Shown: positions 1-6,085, numbered from the stretch's first letter. The stretch: 7,069 nt of DNA from Clostridia bacterium (GCA_017620115.1 JAFZRB010000036.1:1-7069); one strand, 5' to 3'. Numbers and translations: made by a program. The notes: generated by a model not told the origin, from the letters alone.

Positions 1-180
1 ACCGTGTGCGCCTATCCGGGCCATGAAGAGGGCAGAGCGGAGCTCGACGCGCTGACCGCCTGGGCCAAGGCCCTGCCGCCGGAGCGATACGACGCCATGA
101 TCCGCGCCTATCTGAACCAGCCCGGCGATCCGCCGGTGCTGTTCGCGGTGAAGAAAAACCGGCGCCGGAAGGCGCGTTAG
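1..180 (+). CDS. mnmM: tRNA 5-aminomethyl-2-thiouridine methyltransferase MnmM (YtqB family), C-terminal part
   Basis: This is the last 59 codons of a gene that begins before the window, ending in TAG at 178-180. The residues read AYPGHEEGRAEL, then a helix with WAKALP, then YLNQPGDPPVLFAVKK and a basic tail RRRKAR. The pattern GHxEG followed by an acidic helix and NQxxxPPxLxAxxK is the C-terminal signature of the YtqB family (once called putative rRNA methylase), a compact class I SAM-dependent methyltransferase. Members of this family, MnmM, methylate the 5-aminomethyl group of wobble uridine 34 to give mnm5s2U in tRNAs of Gram-positive bacteria. The SAM-binding part lies outside the window and cannot be checked. 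It is convergent with the next gene and the two stop codons overlap. The family assignment is strong; the exact substrate is taken from the family. Confidence 0.85.
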   Translation, partial: TVCAYPGHEEGRAELDALTAWAKALPPERYDAMIRAYLNQPGDPPVLFAVKKNRRRKAR

Positions 181-974
181 CCCTCCAGCACGGCCACCGC
201 CGAGGCAAAGCCCCCCGCGTGGGTGATGGATATCAGCATCCGTTTCCCGCCCAGGGCTTCGAGGCGCTCCAGCGCCCCGTCGGACAGCCGCGCGGCGGGC
301 CGGCCCAGCTCGTCCGTCGCGATCACGTCCGGGGCCATGGAGCGCACCAGCATGACGATGGCTTCGTCCTTGGGACAGCCCTCCATCACGTCCGTGCGCG
401 GGCCCACGTCCAGCCGGCCCGATCCGGCCAGCTCGCGCCGCTCGTCCGCGAGGGCGACGCATACGCCCGCACCCCACGCCGTGCCCGTCGAGAACTGCCG
501 GGCCGCGTCCCGCAGCAGCGTGGTCTTTCCCATGCCCGGCGCGCTCAGAATCAACGCGCTCAGGGGGCGGCCTTCCTCATACAGGAAGGGCATGCAGCGG
601 TCGGCGCAGCCCGGCAGGGCGCGCGCAACGCGCACGCACAGCGAGCGGATGACCGTCATGCGGCCAGGCCGCCCGCGTTCCGCCGCGAACCGCCCGCACA
701 CGCCTGCGCGGCTGCCGTCCGCCAGCGGCAGATATCCCTGACAGAGCTCCTCATCCCTGGCGTACAGAGAGTGCGCGGCCAGCGCGTCCGCCGCGCGGGC
801 GATCCACGCCTCGTCCACCGCGCCGCGGGAGAGCCATTCGCCCTCCTCGCAGATCAGCTGAACCGGCGCGCCGGCCCGCAGCCTGACCTCCCGGAGCGTA
901 CCCGGCCGCAGCGTCGGCCAGCCCTCCGGCGGCTGGGGCAGCGCCGCCAGCACGCCCGCCGCATCCCTGTCCAT
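177..974 (-). CDS. spoIIIAA: Stage III sporulation protein AA-like ATPase (short, stand-alone)
   Basis: The 265-residue product resembles SpoIIIAA, the secretion-type ATPase of the SpoIIIA-SpoIIQ channel between mother cell and forespore. In order: EVRLRAGAPVQL (29-40), GYLPLADGSRAGVCG (80-94), a P-loop region SAPGMGKTTLLRD (144-156), ADERRELAG (176-184), DVGPRTDVMEGCPKDEA (189-205), RSMAPDVIATDELGR (211-225, Walker B with D221-E222) and ITHAGG (250-255). Two things are odd. The first Gly of Walker A is Ser144. The protein also stops just after the TH(A)G motif, whereas family members usually continue for several dozen residues. The reading direction leads straight into the convergent mnmM gene, so spoIIIAB-AH do not follow. 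I chose the ATG at 974, which has GGGAGGG 7 bases upstream, over an in-frame GTG at 995. Family membership is clear; whether it is a working channel ATPase, a paralogue or a decaying copy is open. Confidence 0.82.
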   Translation of the reverse strand: MDRDAAGVLAALPQPPEGWPTLRPGTLREVRLRAGAPVQLICEEGEWLSRGAVDEAWIARAADALAAHSLYARDEELCQGYLPLADGSRAGVCGRFAAERGRPGRMTVIRSLCVRVARALPGCADRCMPFLYEEGRPLSALILSAPGMGKTTLLRDAARQFSTGTAWGAGVCVALADERRELAGSGRLDVGPRTDVMEGCPKDEAIVMLVRSMAPDVIATDELGRPAARLSDGALERLEALGGKRMLISITHAGGFASAVAVLEG

Positions 975-981
975 ACGCAAA

Positions 982-988
982 CCCTCCC
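982..988 (-). promoter_or_regulatory. Ribosome binding site fixing the spoIIIAA start
   Basis: On the - strand, GGGAGGG lies 7 bases before the ATG at 974. The alternative in-frame GTG at 995 lies upstream of this site and has no Shine-Dalgarno sequence of its own, so the shorter form (265 residues) is preferred. Confidence 0.75.
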
Positions 989-1051
989 GCGCCACCGCGC
1001 AATGCTATCTTATGCGCCTCATTCTACGGAGAGACCGGAGGATTTCACGAA

Positions 1052-1063
1052 AAAGCCGGCTTT
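1052..1063. repeat. Perfect 12-bp palindrome in the divergent intergenic region
   Basis: AAAGCCGGCTTT is its own reverse complement. The symmetry continues outward to ACGAAA on the left and TTTCGT on the right, with two extra A on the left arm. It lies 16 bases upstream of the -35 box at 1080 and about 78 bases upstream of the spoIIIAA start on the other strand. That position would suit an operator shared by both genes, but nothing in the sequence identifies a regulator. A chance palindrome is possible. Confidence 0.35.
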
Positions 1064-1079
1064 CGTTCATCCGCGCCCC

Positions 1080-1108
1080 TTGCGATGAAGCGGAGGATAT
1101 GATATAAT
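1080..1108 (+). promoter_or_regulatory. Housekeeping sigma promoter with extended -10
   Basis: A perfect TATAAT lies at 1103-1108, preceded by TG at 1100-1101 with one base between, which makes an extended -10 element. Seventeen bases upstream is TTGCGA (1080-1085), a 4 of 6 match to TTGACA. Transcription should begin near 1115, giving a leader of about 55 bases before the gene at 1170. This is the clearest promoter in the window. Read-through into the desulfurase-thiI operon is possible, as I see no strong terminator between. Confidence 0.8.
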
Positions 1109-1169
1109 ATCTTCAATGCGGGCGAAAACGCAGCCGGAAGCCTCGCGGAATGAAAGGATGAAATGAATA

Positions 1170-1745
1170 ATGGATAATTTCCATGAAGAAGTTGCCACAA
1201 AATATAACAAGACCCCAAGCATGATACTCTACGGCCTGTGCTGGGTCATGATCGTGCTGTTCGGCATACTGGCCATGATGGGGCTTTCTAGCCTCATGGC
1301 GCTGCAGTTCTCCGTGGCGGCGGTGGTCTATGTGGTGCTGTTCGGCGGCCTGGCCGCCCTCATCTGGTTCAAGAAGGACAACCTGCGCGTCGAGTACGAC
1401 TACACCTTCACCAACGGCGATCTGGATGTGGGCAAGGTGTTCGGCAACGCGCGCCGCAAGCTCATGACTTCGCTGAACATGAAGAACGTCGAGATGGCGG
1501 GCATGGTCACGCACCAGAGCTTCCAGCGCTTCATGAACGACAACAGCGTCAAGAAGCACAACTGGTTCGTCAACCGCGGGGCCAACCTGAGCTATTTCTA
1601 TTTCCAGAAGGAGAACCAGAAGCACGAGAACCTCAAGCATGTGATCGTGCTCGAGCTGTCCGACGAGATGCTGACCATGCTCAAGCCCTATCTGAAGTTC
1701 GGCGTGTGGCAGGGCGAGAACGCGCAGGCAGGGCCGAGGTTCTGA
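1170..1745 (+). CDS. Two-helix membrane protein of unknown function (DUF6106-like)
   Basis: The 191-residue protein starts with a short polar N-terminus (MDNFHEEVATKYNK). Two strongly hydrophobic segments follow at about 18-40 and 47-67, joined by a very short turn, so both ends probably lie on the cytoplasmic side. FKKDN follows the second helix, in line with the positive-inside rule. The rest (about 70-191) is soluble and begins VEYDYTFTNGDLDVGKVFGNARRKLM, a pattern I associate with the clostridial DUF6106 family, whose function is unknown. The middle is rich in His, Asn and Lys (QSFQRFMNDNSVKKHNWF). There is no signal-peptide cleavage site and no catalytic motif I recognise. AAAGGA lies 11 bases before the ATG, and the gene has its own promoter at 1080-1108. 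The family name is from memory and moderately sure; the coding call is firm. Confidence 0.8.
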   Translation: MDNFHEEVATKYNKTPSMILYGLCWVMIVLFGILAMMGLSSLMALQFSVAAVVYVVLFGGLAALIWFKKDNLRVEYDYTFTNGDLDVGKVFGNARRKLMTSLNMKNVEMAGMVTHQSFQRFMNDNSVKKHNWFVNRGANLSYFYFQKENQKHENLKHVIVLELSDEMLTMLKPYLKFGVWQGENAQAGPRF

Positions 1746-1750
1746 TAGAT

Positions 1751-1848
1751 AATTAGCAATTAGCATTTTGAGACTGGTTGGGGAAACCGAAAGAGCAGCC
1801 GGGATGAGCTGCGTCTTCTCATTCTCAGACAAGCTGTAATCCCTAATT
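1751..1848. repeat. AT-rich heptamer-bounded intergenic element, copy 1
   Basis: The gap between the membrane protein gene and the desulfurase holds an AT-rich insertion in otherwise GC-rich DNA. Its left edge is two tandem AATTAGC units (1751-1764). Its right edge holds the inverse unit CCTAATT (1842-1848) next to a degenerate one (TGTAATC, 1835-1841), so the ends form an imperfect terminal inverted repeat. Inside are TGAGA (1769-1773) against TCTCA (1823-1827), GGTT/AACC around a 5-base loop (1776-1788) and GCAGC/GCTGC around an 8-base loop (1795-1812). In RNA this would be a nested fold. No T-run follows, so it is not a standard terminator. The element ends 2 bases before the AAAAAGGAG of the next gene. 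A second element with the same kind of ends lies at 4199-4335. Confidence 0.6.
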
Positions 1849-1867
1849 TGAAAAAGGAGTTTGCCCC

Positions 1868-3013
1868 TTGGAAGCATACCTTGACAACAGCGCGACCACC
1901 CGGCCGACGGACGGCGTGATCGATGCCATGGCGCGCTGCATGCGGGAAGGGTTCTACAATCCATCCTCGCTGTACGCGCCCGCGCTGAACGCTGAAAAAG
2001 CCATGCGCGCCTGCCGCGAAGAACTGGCAGGCGCCCTTTCTGTTGCCCCGAAGGGCATCCTGTTCACCTCCGGCGGCACGGAGGCCAACAACCTGGCCGT
2101 CATCGGCTCGGTGTCGGCCATGCACGGGCCGCAGCGCCTGCTCGTGAGCGCCGTGGAGCATCCCTCCGTGCTGGAGGCGTTCCGTTCCCTCGAAGCGCTG
2201 GGCCACCGCATGACGGTACTGGGCGTGGACAGCCAGGGCCAGCCCGACTGGGCGCAGCTGGACGAGGCGCTCCGCGACCCGCCCGCGCTGGTCAGTTGCA
2301 TGCAGGTGAACAATGAGACCGGCGCGCTGCCGGACATCCCGAGGCTGGTCAGAGCCGTGCGCGAAAAGGCCCCGGGCGCGCTCATCCACGTGGACGGCGT
2401 GCAGGGCTTCCTGCGCGTGCCCTTCGACGCGCGGCAGGTCGACCTGTACACCATGAGCGCGCACAAGATCCACGGACCGAAGGGCGTGGGCGCGCTGTAC
2501 GCGCGGCCGGGCGTGCGCCTGGCGCCCCGGCAGCTGGGCGGCGGGCAGGAAGGCGCGCTGCGCTCCGGCACGGAAAACACCCCCGGCATCGCGGGCTTCC
2601 GGGAAGCGGCCGCCGAAATGCGCGCCATGCCTGACGTGTTCGGGACGCTGATGGCGAAGAAGCGCCTCATGTGGGCGCTGTTCAAAGAGGCCGTGCCTGA
2701 CGCGCTGCTCAACGGGCCCACCGTCGAAGACGGAGCGCCGCACATACTCAACGTGAGCTTCCCGGACGTGCGCGGCGAGGTGATGCTGCACGCGCTGGAG
2801 GGCGCGGGCGTTTACTGCTCCACCGGCTCGGCGTGCTCCTCGAAGAAGCGCAAGGTGAGCCCGGTGCTGCTGGCCATGGGCCTTTCGCCCGACCGCGCCG
2901 AATGGGCGCTGCGCTTCAGCCTTTCGCCCCACACCACCGACGACGAGATCCGCTACGCCGCCTCGCAGCTTCAAACGCTGCACGCGGCGCTGAGGCGGTT
3001 CAAAAGGAGATAG
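1868..3013 (+). CDS. nifZ: Cysteine desulfurase, NifS/IscS family (ThiI partner, NifZ type)
   Basis: This PLP enzyme converts L-cysteine to L-alanine and holds the released sulfur as a persulfide. The 381-residue protein has all class hallmarks: YLDNSATTRP (4-13), SGGTEANN (68-75), His98 in EHPS, VNNETG (147-152), Asp176 and Gln179 in HVDGVQG, the PLP lysine Lys200 in SAHKIHGPKG, and RSGTENTPG (232-240). The catalytic Cys323 in STGSACSS lies on a short loop, typical of the group I (NifS/IscS) type rather than SufS. The start is a TTG at 1868, with AAAAAGGAG 8 bases upstream and no better start in frame; the next residues match the family N-terminus. thiI begins 5 bases downstream, the arrangement in which NifZ gives sulfur to ThiI for 4-thiouridine in Bacillus subtilis. 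The symbol rests on that context; an iscS-like general role cannot be excluded. Confidence 0.93.
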   Translation: MEAYLDNSATTRPTDGVIDAMARCMREGFYNPSSLYAPALNAEKAMRACREELAGALSVAPKGILFTSGGTEANNLAVIGSVSAMHGPQRLLVSAVEHPSVLEAFRSLEALGHRMTVLGVDSQGQPDWAQLDEALRDPPALVSCMQVNNETGALPDIPRLVRAVREKAPGALIHVDGVQGFLRVPFDARQVDLYTMSAHKIHGPKGVGALYARPGVRLAPRQLGGGQEGALRSGTENTPGIAGFREAAAEMRAMPDVFGTLMAKKRLMWALFKEAVPDALLNGPTVEDGAPHILNVSFPDVRGEVMLHALEGAGVYCSTGSACSSKKRKVSPVLLAMGLSPDRAEWALRFSLSPHTTDDEIRYAASQLQTLHAALRRFKRR

Positions 3014-3018
3014 ACGAT

Positions 3019-4161
3019 ATGAGACAGGTATTGCTGGTCCGTTACGGCGAGGTTCACCTGAAGGGCCAGAACAGGCCGTACTTTCTGCGGCGGCTGACGG
3101 AAAACGTGAAGAACGCCGTGGCTCCCCTCGGCGCGGAGGCGTGGCTCTCCGACTCCCGCATCTACGTGAGCGGCATGGCGGATATGGACGAGGCCATCCG
3201 CCGGGTGACGCGGGTGTTCGGTCTGCATTCGGTGAGCGTTGCGTGGGAGCTGGACAAGGATTTCGGCCAGATCGCCGCGCAGTGCGCCGAAATCGCGAAG
3301 ACGCTTTCCGGCACGTTCAAGGTGATGGCCCGCCGCTCGGACAAGCGCTTTCCCATGAACTCTCAGGAGCTCAATGCGGAGCTGGGCGGCGTGATGCTGG
3401 ACAGCAATCCGGCCCTGCGCGTGGACGTGCACCGGCCGGATCACTATGTGAGCCTGGAGATTCGCGACCACGCCTACGTGTATGTGGGCGAGATCATGGC
3501 CGCGGGTGGCCTGCCGCTGGGCACCGGCGGGCGCGCGCTGCTGCTGCTCTCGGGCGGCATCGACAGCCCCGTGGCGGGTTACCAGATCATGCGGCGCGGC
3601 GTGAGCGTGAACGCCATCCATTTCTTCTCGTTCCCCTACACCAGCGAGCGCGCGAAGGAAAAAGTGCTTGAGCTGGCGAGGATCATCGGCGAGTTCGGCG
3701 CGGGCATGAAGGTGTATATCGTGCCCTTCACCGACATCCAGCTTCAGATTCACGAAAAATGCCCGGACGAGATGGGCACGCTCATCATGCGCCGCTACAT
3801 GATGCGCATCGCCAACGAGATCGCGCGGCGCGACAACGCCTCGGCCCTCGTGACCGGCGAGAGCCTCGGCCAGGTGGCCAGCCAGACCATCGAGGCGCTG
3901 GGCTGCACCGACGCCGTGGCGGAGCTGCCCGTGCTGCGTCCGCTCATCAGCTTCGACAAGCAGGACATCACCGACATCGCCGTAAAGATCGGCACCTACG
4001 AGACCTCCAGCCTGCCCTATGAGGACTGCTGCACGGTGTTCACCCCCCGCCATCCCCTCACCCGTCCCCGCATCGCCCCCGTCGCCGCGGCCGAAAAGGC
4101 CCTCGACACCGAGGCCCTCGTCCGCGCCGCCGTGGAGGGAACGGAAGAGGTGATGGTGTGA
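3019..4161 (+). CDS. thiI: tRNA 4-thiouridine synthase / sulfurtransferase ThiI
   Basis: ThiI adenylates U8 of tRNA and replaces its oxygen with sulfur; in many bacteria it also feeds sulfur to thiazole synthesis. The 380-residue protein has an N-terminal ferredoxin-like part starting LLVRYGEVHLKGQNRPYF (5-22), a THUMP domain (about 57-163, with FKVMARRSDKRFP and DHYVSLEIRDHAYVY), and a PP-loop ATPase domain with SGGIDSPVAGY (178-188). Further signatures are TGESLGQVASQT (279-290), LRPLISFDKQDI (306-317) and YEDCCTVF (334-341), where Cys337 and Cys338 are candidate sulfur carriers. The protein ends soon after HPLTRP, so the C-terminal rhodanese domain of the E. coli protein is absent, as in most Gram-positive forms. 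That makes direct sulfur transfer from the upstream desulfurase likely. The start is the ATG at 3019 with AAAGGAGA 8 bases before it; an upstream in-frame extension lies inside the desulfurase gene and is not homologous. Confidence 0.95.
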   Translation: MRQVLLVRYGEVHLKGQNRPYFLRRLTENVKNAVAPLGAEAWLSDSRIYVSGMADMDEAIRRVTRVFGLHSVSVAWELDKDFGQIAAQCAEIAKTLSGTFKVMARRSDKRFPMNSQELNAELGGVMLDSNPALRVDVHRPDHYVSLEIRDHAYVYVGEIMAAGGLPLGTGGRALLLLSGGIDSPVAGYQIMRRGVSVNAIHFFSFPYTSERAKEKVLELARIIGEFGAGMKVYIVPFTDIQLQIHEKCPDEMGTLIMRRYMMRIANEIARRDNASALVTGESLGQVASQTIEALGCTDAVAELPVLRPLISFDKQDITDIAVKIGTYETSSLPYEDCCTVFTPRHPLTRPRIAPVAAAEKALDTEALVRAAVEGTEEVMV

Positions 4162-4198
4162 GCGATGGGCGTTTCTGCTGGTACGACATCGGGGACCG

Positions 4199-4335
4199 AA
4201 TTAGGAATTAGAAATTAGAAATTGAGAGTCTCTAAGCAGCGTTATCGCGCAAAAGACAGGGATCAGCGTATTATTTCATTTCTGACTCATCAACCAAACC
4301 ACTGATCGCTTATAGCAAATTGCTAATTGCTAATT
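4199..4335. repeat. AT-rich heptamer-bounded intergenic element, copy 2
   Basis: The left edge is a run of 7-base units in perfect register: AATTAGG (4199-4205), AATTAGA (4206-4212), AATTAGA (4213-4219), then AATTG. The right edge is the inverse: GCAAATT (4315-4321), GCTAATT (4322-4328), GCTAATT (4329-4335). The two ends match as inverted repeats in 16 of 18 positions over the best part. The interior holds GAGAGTCTC (4224-4232, near-palindromic) and GATCAG (4261-4266) paired with CTGATC (4302-4307). It has no open reading frame or T-run. The left end followed by TTGAGA resembles the left end of the copy at 1751-1848, and the right end read in reverse also resembles it, so orientation is ambiguous. 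The element fills most of the gap between thiI and the transporter gene. Confidence 0.65.
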
Positions 4336-4366
4336 ACTGATAAGTGTTTGCCAATTTCCAACTACT

Positions 4367-4370
4367 GGAG
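4367..4370 (+). promoter_or_regulatory. Probable ribosome binding site for the CorB-like gene
   Basis: GGAG lies 12 bases before the ATG at 4383, slightly farther than usual. It still favours this start over an in-frame GTG at 4344, which has only the AT-rich repeat upstream and would add 13 residues (MFANFQLLECDCS) ahead of the family-typical N-terminus. Confidence 0.5.
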
Positions 4371-4382
4371 TGTGATTGTTCA

Positions 4383-5636
4383 ATGGAACCTGGCGGTATA
4401 GGCATTATACTCGCGCTCATCGTGCTGCTTGGGCTCAGCGCGTTTTTCTCCTCAACGGAGACGGCGTTCTCCTCGGTCAGCCACACGCGCCTGAAATCCC
4501 GCGCGAAGCTGGGCGACAGGCGCGCGCAGCTGGCGCTCGATCTGGCTGAGGACTACGACCGGCTGCTGTCCACCATCCTGATCGGCAACAACCTCGTGAA
4601 CATACTGGCCTCCTCGCTGGCCACGGTGGAGTTCGTGTTCTTCTTCAGGGACGCGGGCGTGACCATTTCCACCGTGGTGATGACCGTCCTCGTGCTGATC
4701 TTTGGCGAAATATCGCCCAAGACGCTGGCGAAGGACCGCGCCGAGCAGATGACCGTCGCCGTCGCGCCGCTGGCGCGGTTGCTGGTGAAGCTGTTCATGC
4801 CGCTCAACTGGATCTTCATGCAGTGGCAGCGTTTGCTCACCCGCCTCTTCCCCGCGCCGGACGACAGGAGCATGGCCGAGGAGGAGCTCCTGACCATCGT
4901 GGACGAGGCCGAACAGGAGGGCGAGATCGACGAGCACGAGAGCGACCTGATCCGCTCCGCCATCGAATTCGACGACCTGAGCGCCGAAGATATACTGACC
5001 CACCGCGTGGACATCGTGGCGCTGGACGTGAACATGACCATGGCCGAGGCCGAGGCCGTGTTCCGCGAGAACACGTTCTCGCGCCTGCCCGTCTATGAGG
5101 AAAACATCGACGACATCGTGGGCATCATCCACGAGAAAGACTTCTTCAACAACCGGAATGCCAAATCGCTGCGCGAGCTGATGCACCCGCCCATGTTCGT
5201 GACCCCCGGCGCGAAGCTGAGCGACCTCCTGCGCATGCTTCAGAAAAACAAGACTCACATGGCCGTGGTCTCCGACGAATACGGCGGCACCATGGGCCTT
5301 TTGACCCTCGAGGACATCCTGGAAGAGCTCGTGGGCGAAATCTACGACGAACACGACGAGATCGTGGAGGAATTCAAAAAGCTGCCGGACGGAAGCTGGC
5401 AGGTCGACGCCGGCGCGGAGCTGGAGGACATGCAGGAGCGCTTCGGCTTCACGGGCGAATCCGACGCCGCCACCGTCTCCGGCTGGGTGGTGGAGCAGCT
5501 GGGCCGCATCCCCGCCGTAGGCGACAGCTTCACTTACGGGGACCTCGCCGTCACCGTGACGCAGGTCGAGGCCACGAAGGTGCTGGAAATCAACGTGCGC
5601 AAAGACGAACCTGAAAAAAAGGACGAAGCGAAATGA
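4383..5636 (+). CDS. CorB/HlyC-type (CNNM) magnesium transporter with CBS pair
   Basis: The 417-residue membrane protein belongs to the CNNM/CorB family, whose studied members export Mg2+ in an ATP-regulated way; older annotations say hemolysin. Order of parts: a hydrophobic N-terminal helix (5-25) leading into FFSSTETAFSS (21-31), the conserved ion-site motif; IGNNLVNI (67-74) in a second hydrophobic part; TVVMTVLVLIFGEISPKTLAKD (97-118); and a fourth helix-like part (128-148). An acidic linker (AEEELLTIVDEAEQEGEID) leads to two CBS domains, about 203-258 (with FSRLPVYEENIDDIVGIIHEKD) and 266-322 (with MAVVSDEYGGTMGLLTLEDILEELVGEI), where ATP would bind. A CorC_HlyC domain (about 336-407) ends the protein, followed by a charged tail. 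The GNAT gene downstream overlaps by ATGA, so they are probably translated together. The family is certain; transport direction and ion are from homologues. Confidence 0.92.
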   Translation: MEPGGIGIILALIVLLGLSAFFSSTETAFSSVSHTRLKSRAKLGDRRAQLALDLAEDYDRLLSTILIGNNLVNILASSLATVEFVFFFRDAGVTISTVVMTVLVLIFGEISPKTLAKDRAEQMTVAVAPLARLLVKLFMPLNWIFMQWQRLLTRLFPAPDDRSMAEEELLTIVDEAEQEGEIDEHESDLIRSAIEFDDLSAEDILTHRVDIVALDVNMTMAEAEAVFRENTFSRLPVYEENIDDIVGIIHEKDFFNNRNAKSLRELMHPPMFVTPGAKLSDLLRMLQKNKTHMAVVSDEYGGTMGLLTLEDILEELVGEIYDEHDEIVEEFKKLPDGSWQVDAGAELEDMQERFGFTGESDAATVSGWVVEQLGRIPAVGDSFTYGDLAVTVTQVEATKVLEINVRKDEPEKKDEAK

Positions 5637-6085
5637 ACGGCGTAACCATCCGCGAAACCCCGCTCACCGAGGCGGTGCTCGAAACGCTCATCGCCTTCTC
5701 CCGCGACTGGGAAGCGGAAAACAGCTGCCACGGCTACCGCGCCAACGAACGCGCGGACATCGAGGGCATGCGCGTCTTCCTCGCCGAGGAAAACGGCCGC
5801 GTGATCGGGTATCTGTTCGGCAGGCCGTTCCGCTCGGAGAAGGCCAGCTCCATCATGCCGGACGGCACGCCTTATTTCGAGATCGAAGAGCTGTATGTCG
5901 TGCCGGAACGCCGCTCCCGGGGCGTGGGCAGGGCGCTGATGGCCGCCGCTGAGCAGGCCGTGAAGGGCGAAGTCGAGTACATCATGCTCTCCACCGCCAG
6001 CAAAAACTGGCGGGCCGTCCTGCACTTCTACATCGACGAGGCAGGCATGGAATTCTGGAGCGCGAGGCTGTTCAGGAAGCTGTGA
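5633..6085 (+). CDS. GNAT-family N-acetyltransferase
   Basis: The 150-residue protein has the single-domain GNAT size and fold order. NGRVIGYLFGRPF (54-66) forms the central strands, and EELYVVPERRSRGVGRALM (85-103) is motif A. In motif A, R-S-R-G-V-G-R (94-100) is the pyrophosphate-binding loop for acetyl-CoA (Q/R-x-x-G-x-G/A). The end, NWRAVLHFYIDEAGMEFWSARLFRKL (125-150), matches the usual motif B, in which the helix aligns the thiol and a Tyr often serves as general acid (Tyr133 is a candidate). The acceptor cannot be told; it could be a small molecule, an antibiotic or a protein. The start codon overlaps the stop of the transporter gene (ATGA), and AAAAGGA lies 9 bases upstream inside that gene, which points to translational coupling. 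No functional link to Mg2+ transport is evident. Confidence 0.88.
   Translation: MNGVTIRETPLTEAVLETLIAFSRDWEAENSCHGYRANERADIEGMRVFLAEENGRVIGYLFGRPFRSEKASSIMPDGTPYFEIEELYVVPERRSRGVGRALMAAAEQAVKGEVEYIMLSTASKNWRAVLHFYIDEAGMEFWSARLFRKL

Noticed and set aside
219..1088. Open frames on the + strand over the spoIIIAA-like gene
   Set aside because: Low-complexity Arg/Ala/Pro translation with no motif; the - strand encodes a clear ATPase family.
1835..1840. -10 box (TGTAAT) for a separate desulfurase promoter
   Set aside because: It matches 5 of 6 bases, but no acceptable -35 lies 16-19 bases upstream and there is no extended -10; it is part of the degenerate heptamer end.
2833..3018. N-terminal extension of thiI starting inside the desulfurase gene
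   Set aside because: The added residues are an out-of-frame reading of the desulfurase C-terminus. The ATG at 3019 has a good ribosome binding site and the family-typical N-terminus.
4162..4382. Terminator or known riboswitch between thiI and the transporter gene
   Set aside because: There are inverted repeats, but none with a T-run, and no match to the Mg2+ (M-box) or other leaders I can recognise; the region is better explained by the heptamer-bounded element.
1760..5354. Long open frames on the - strand opposite the desulfurase, thiI and transporter genes (for example 1760-2983, 2971-4053, 4452-5354)
   Set aside because: They are rich in His, Arg, Ala and Gly in the way expected from reading GC-rich coding DNA backwards, have no recognisable domains, and lie fully opposite well-identified genes.
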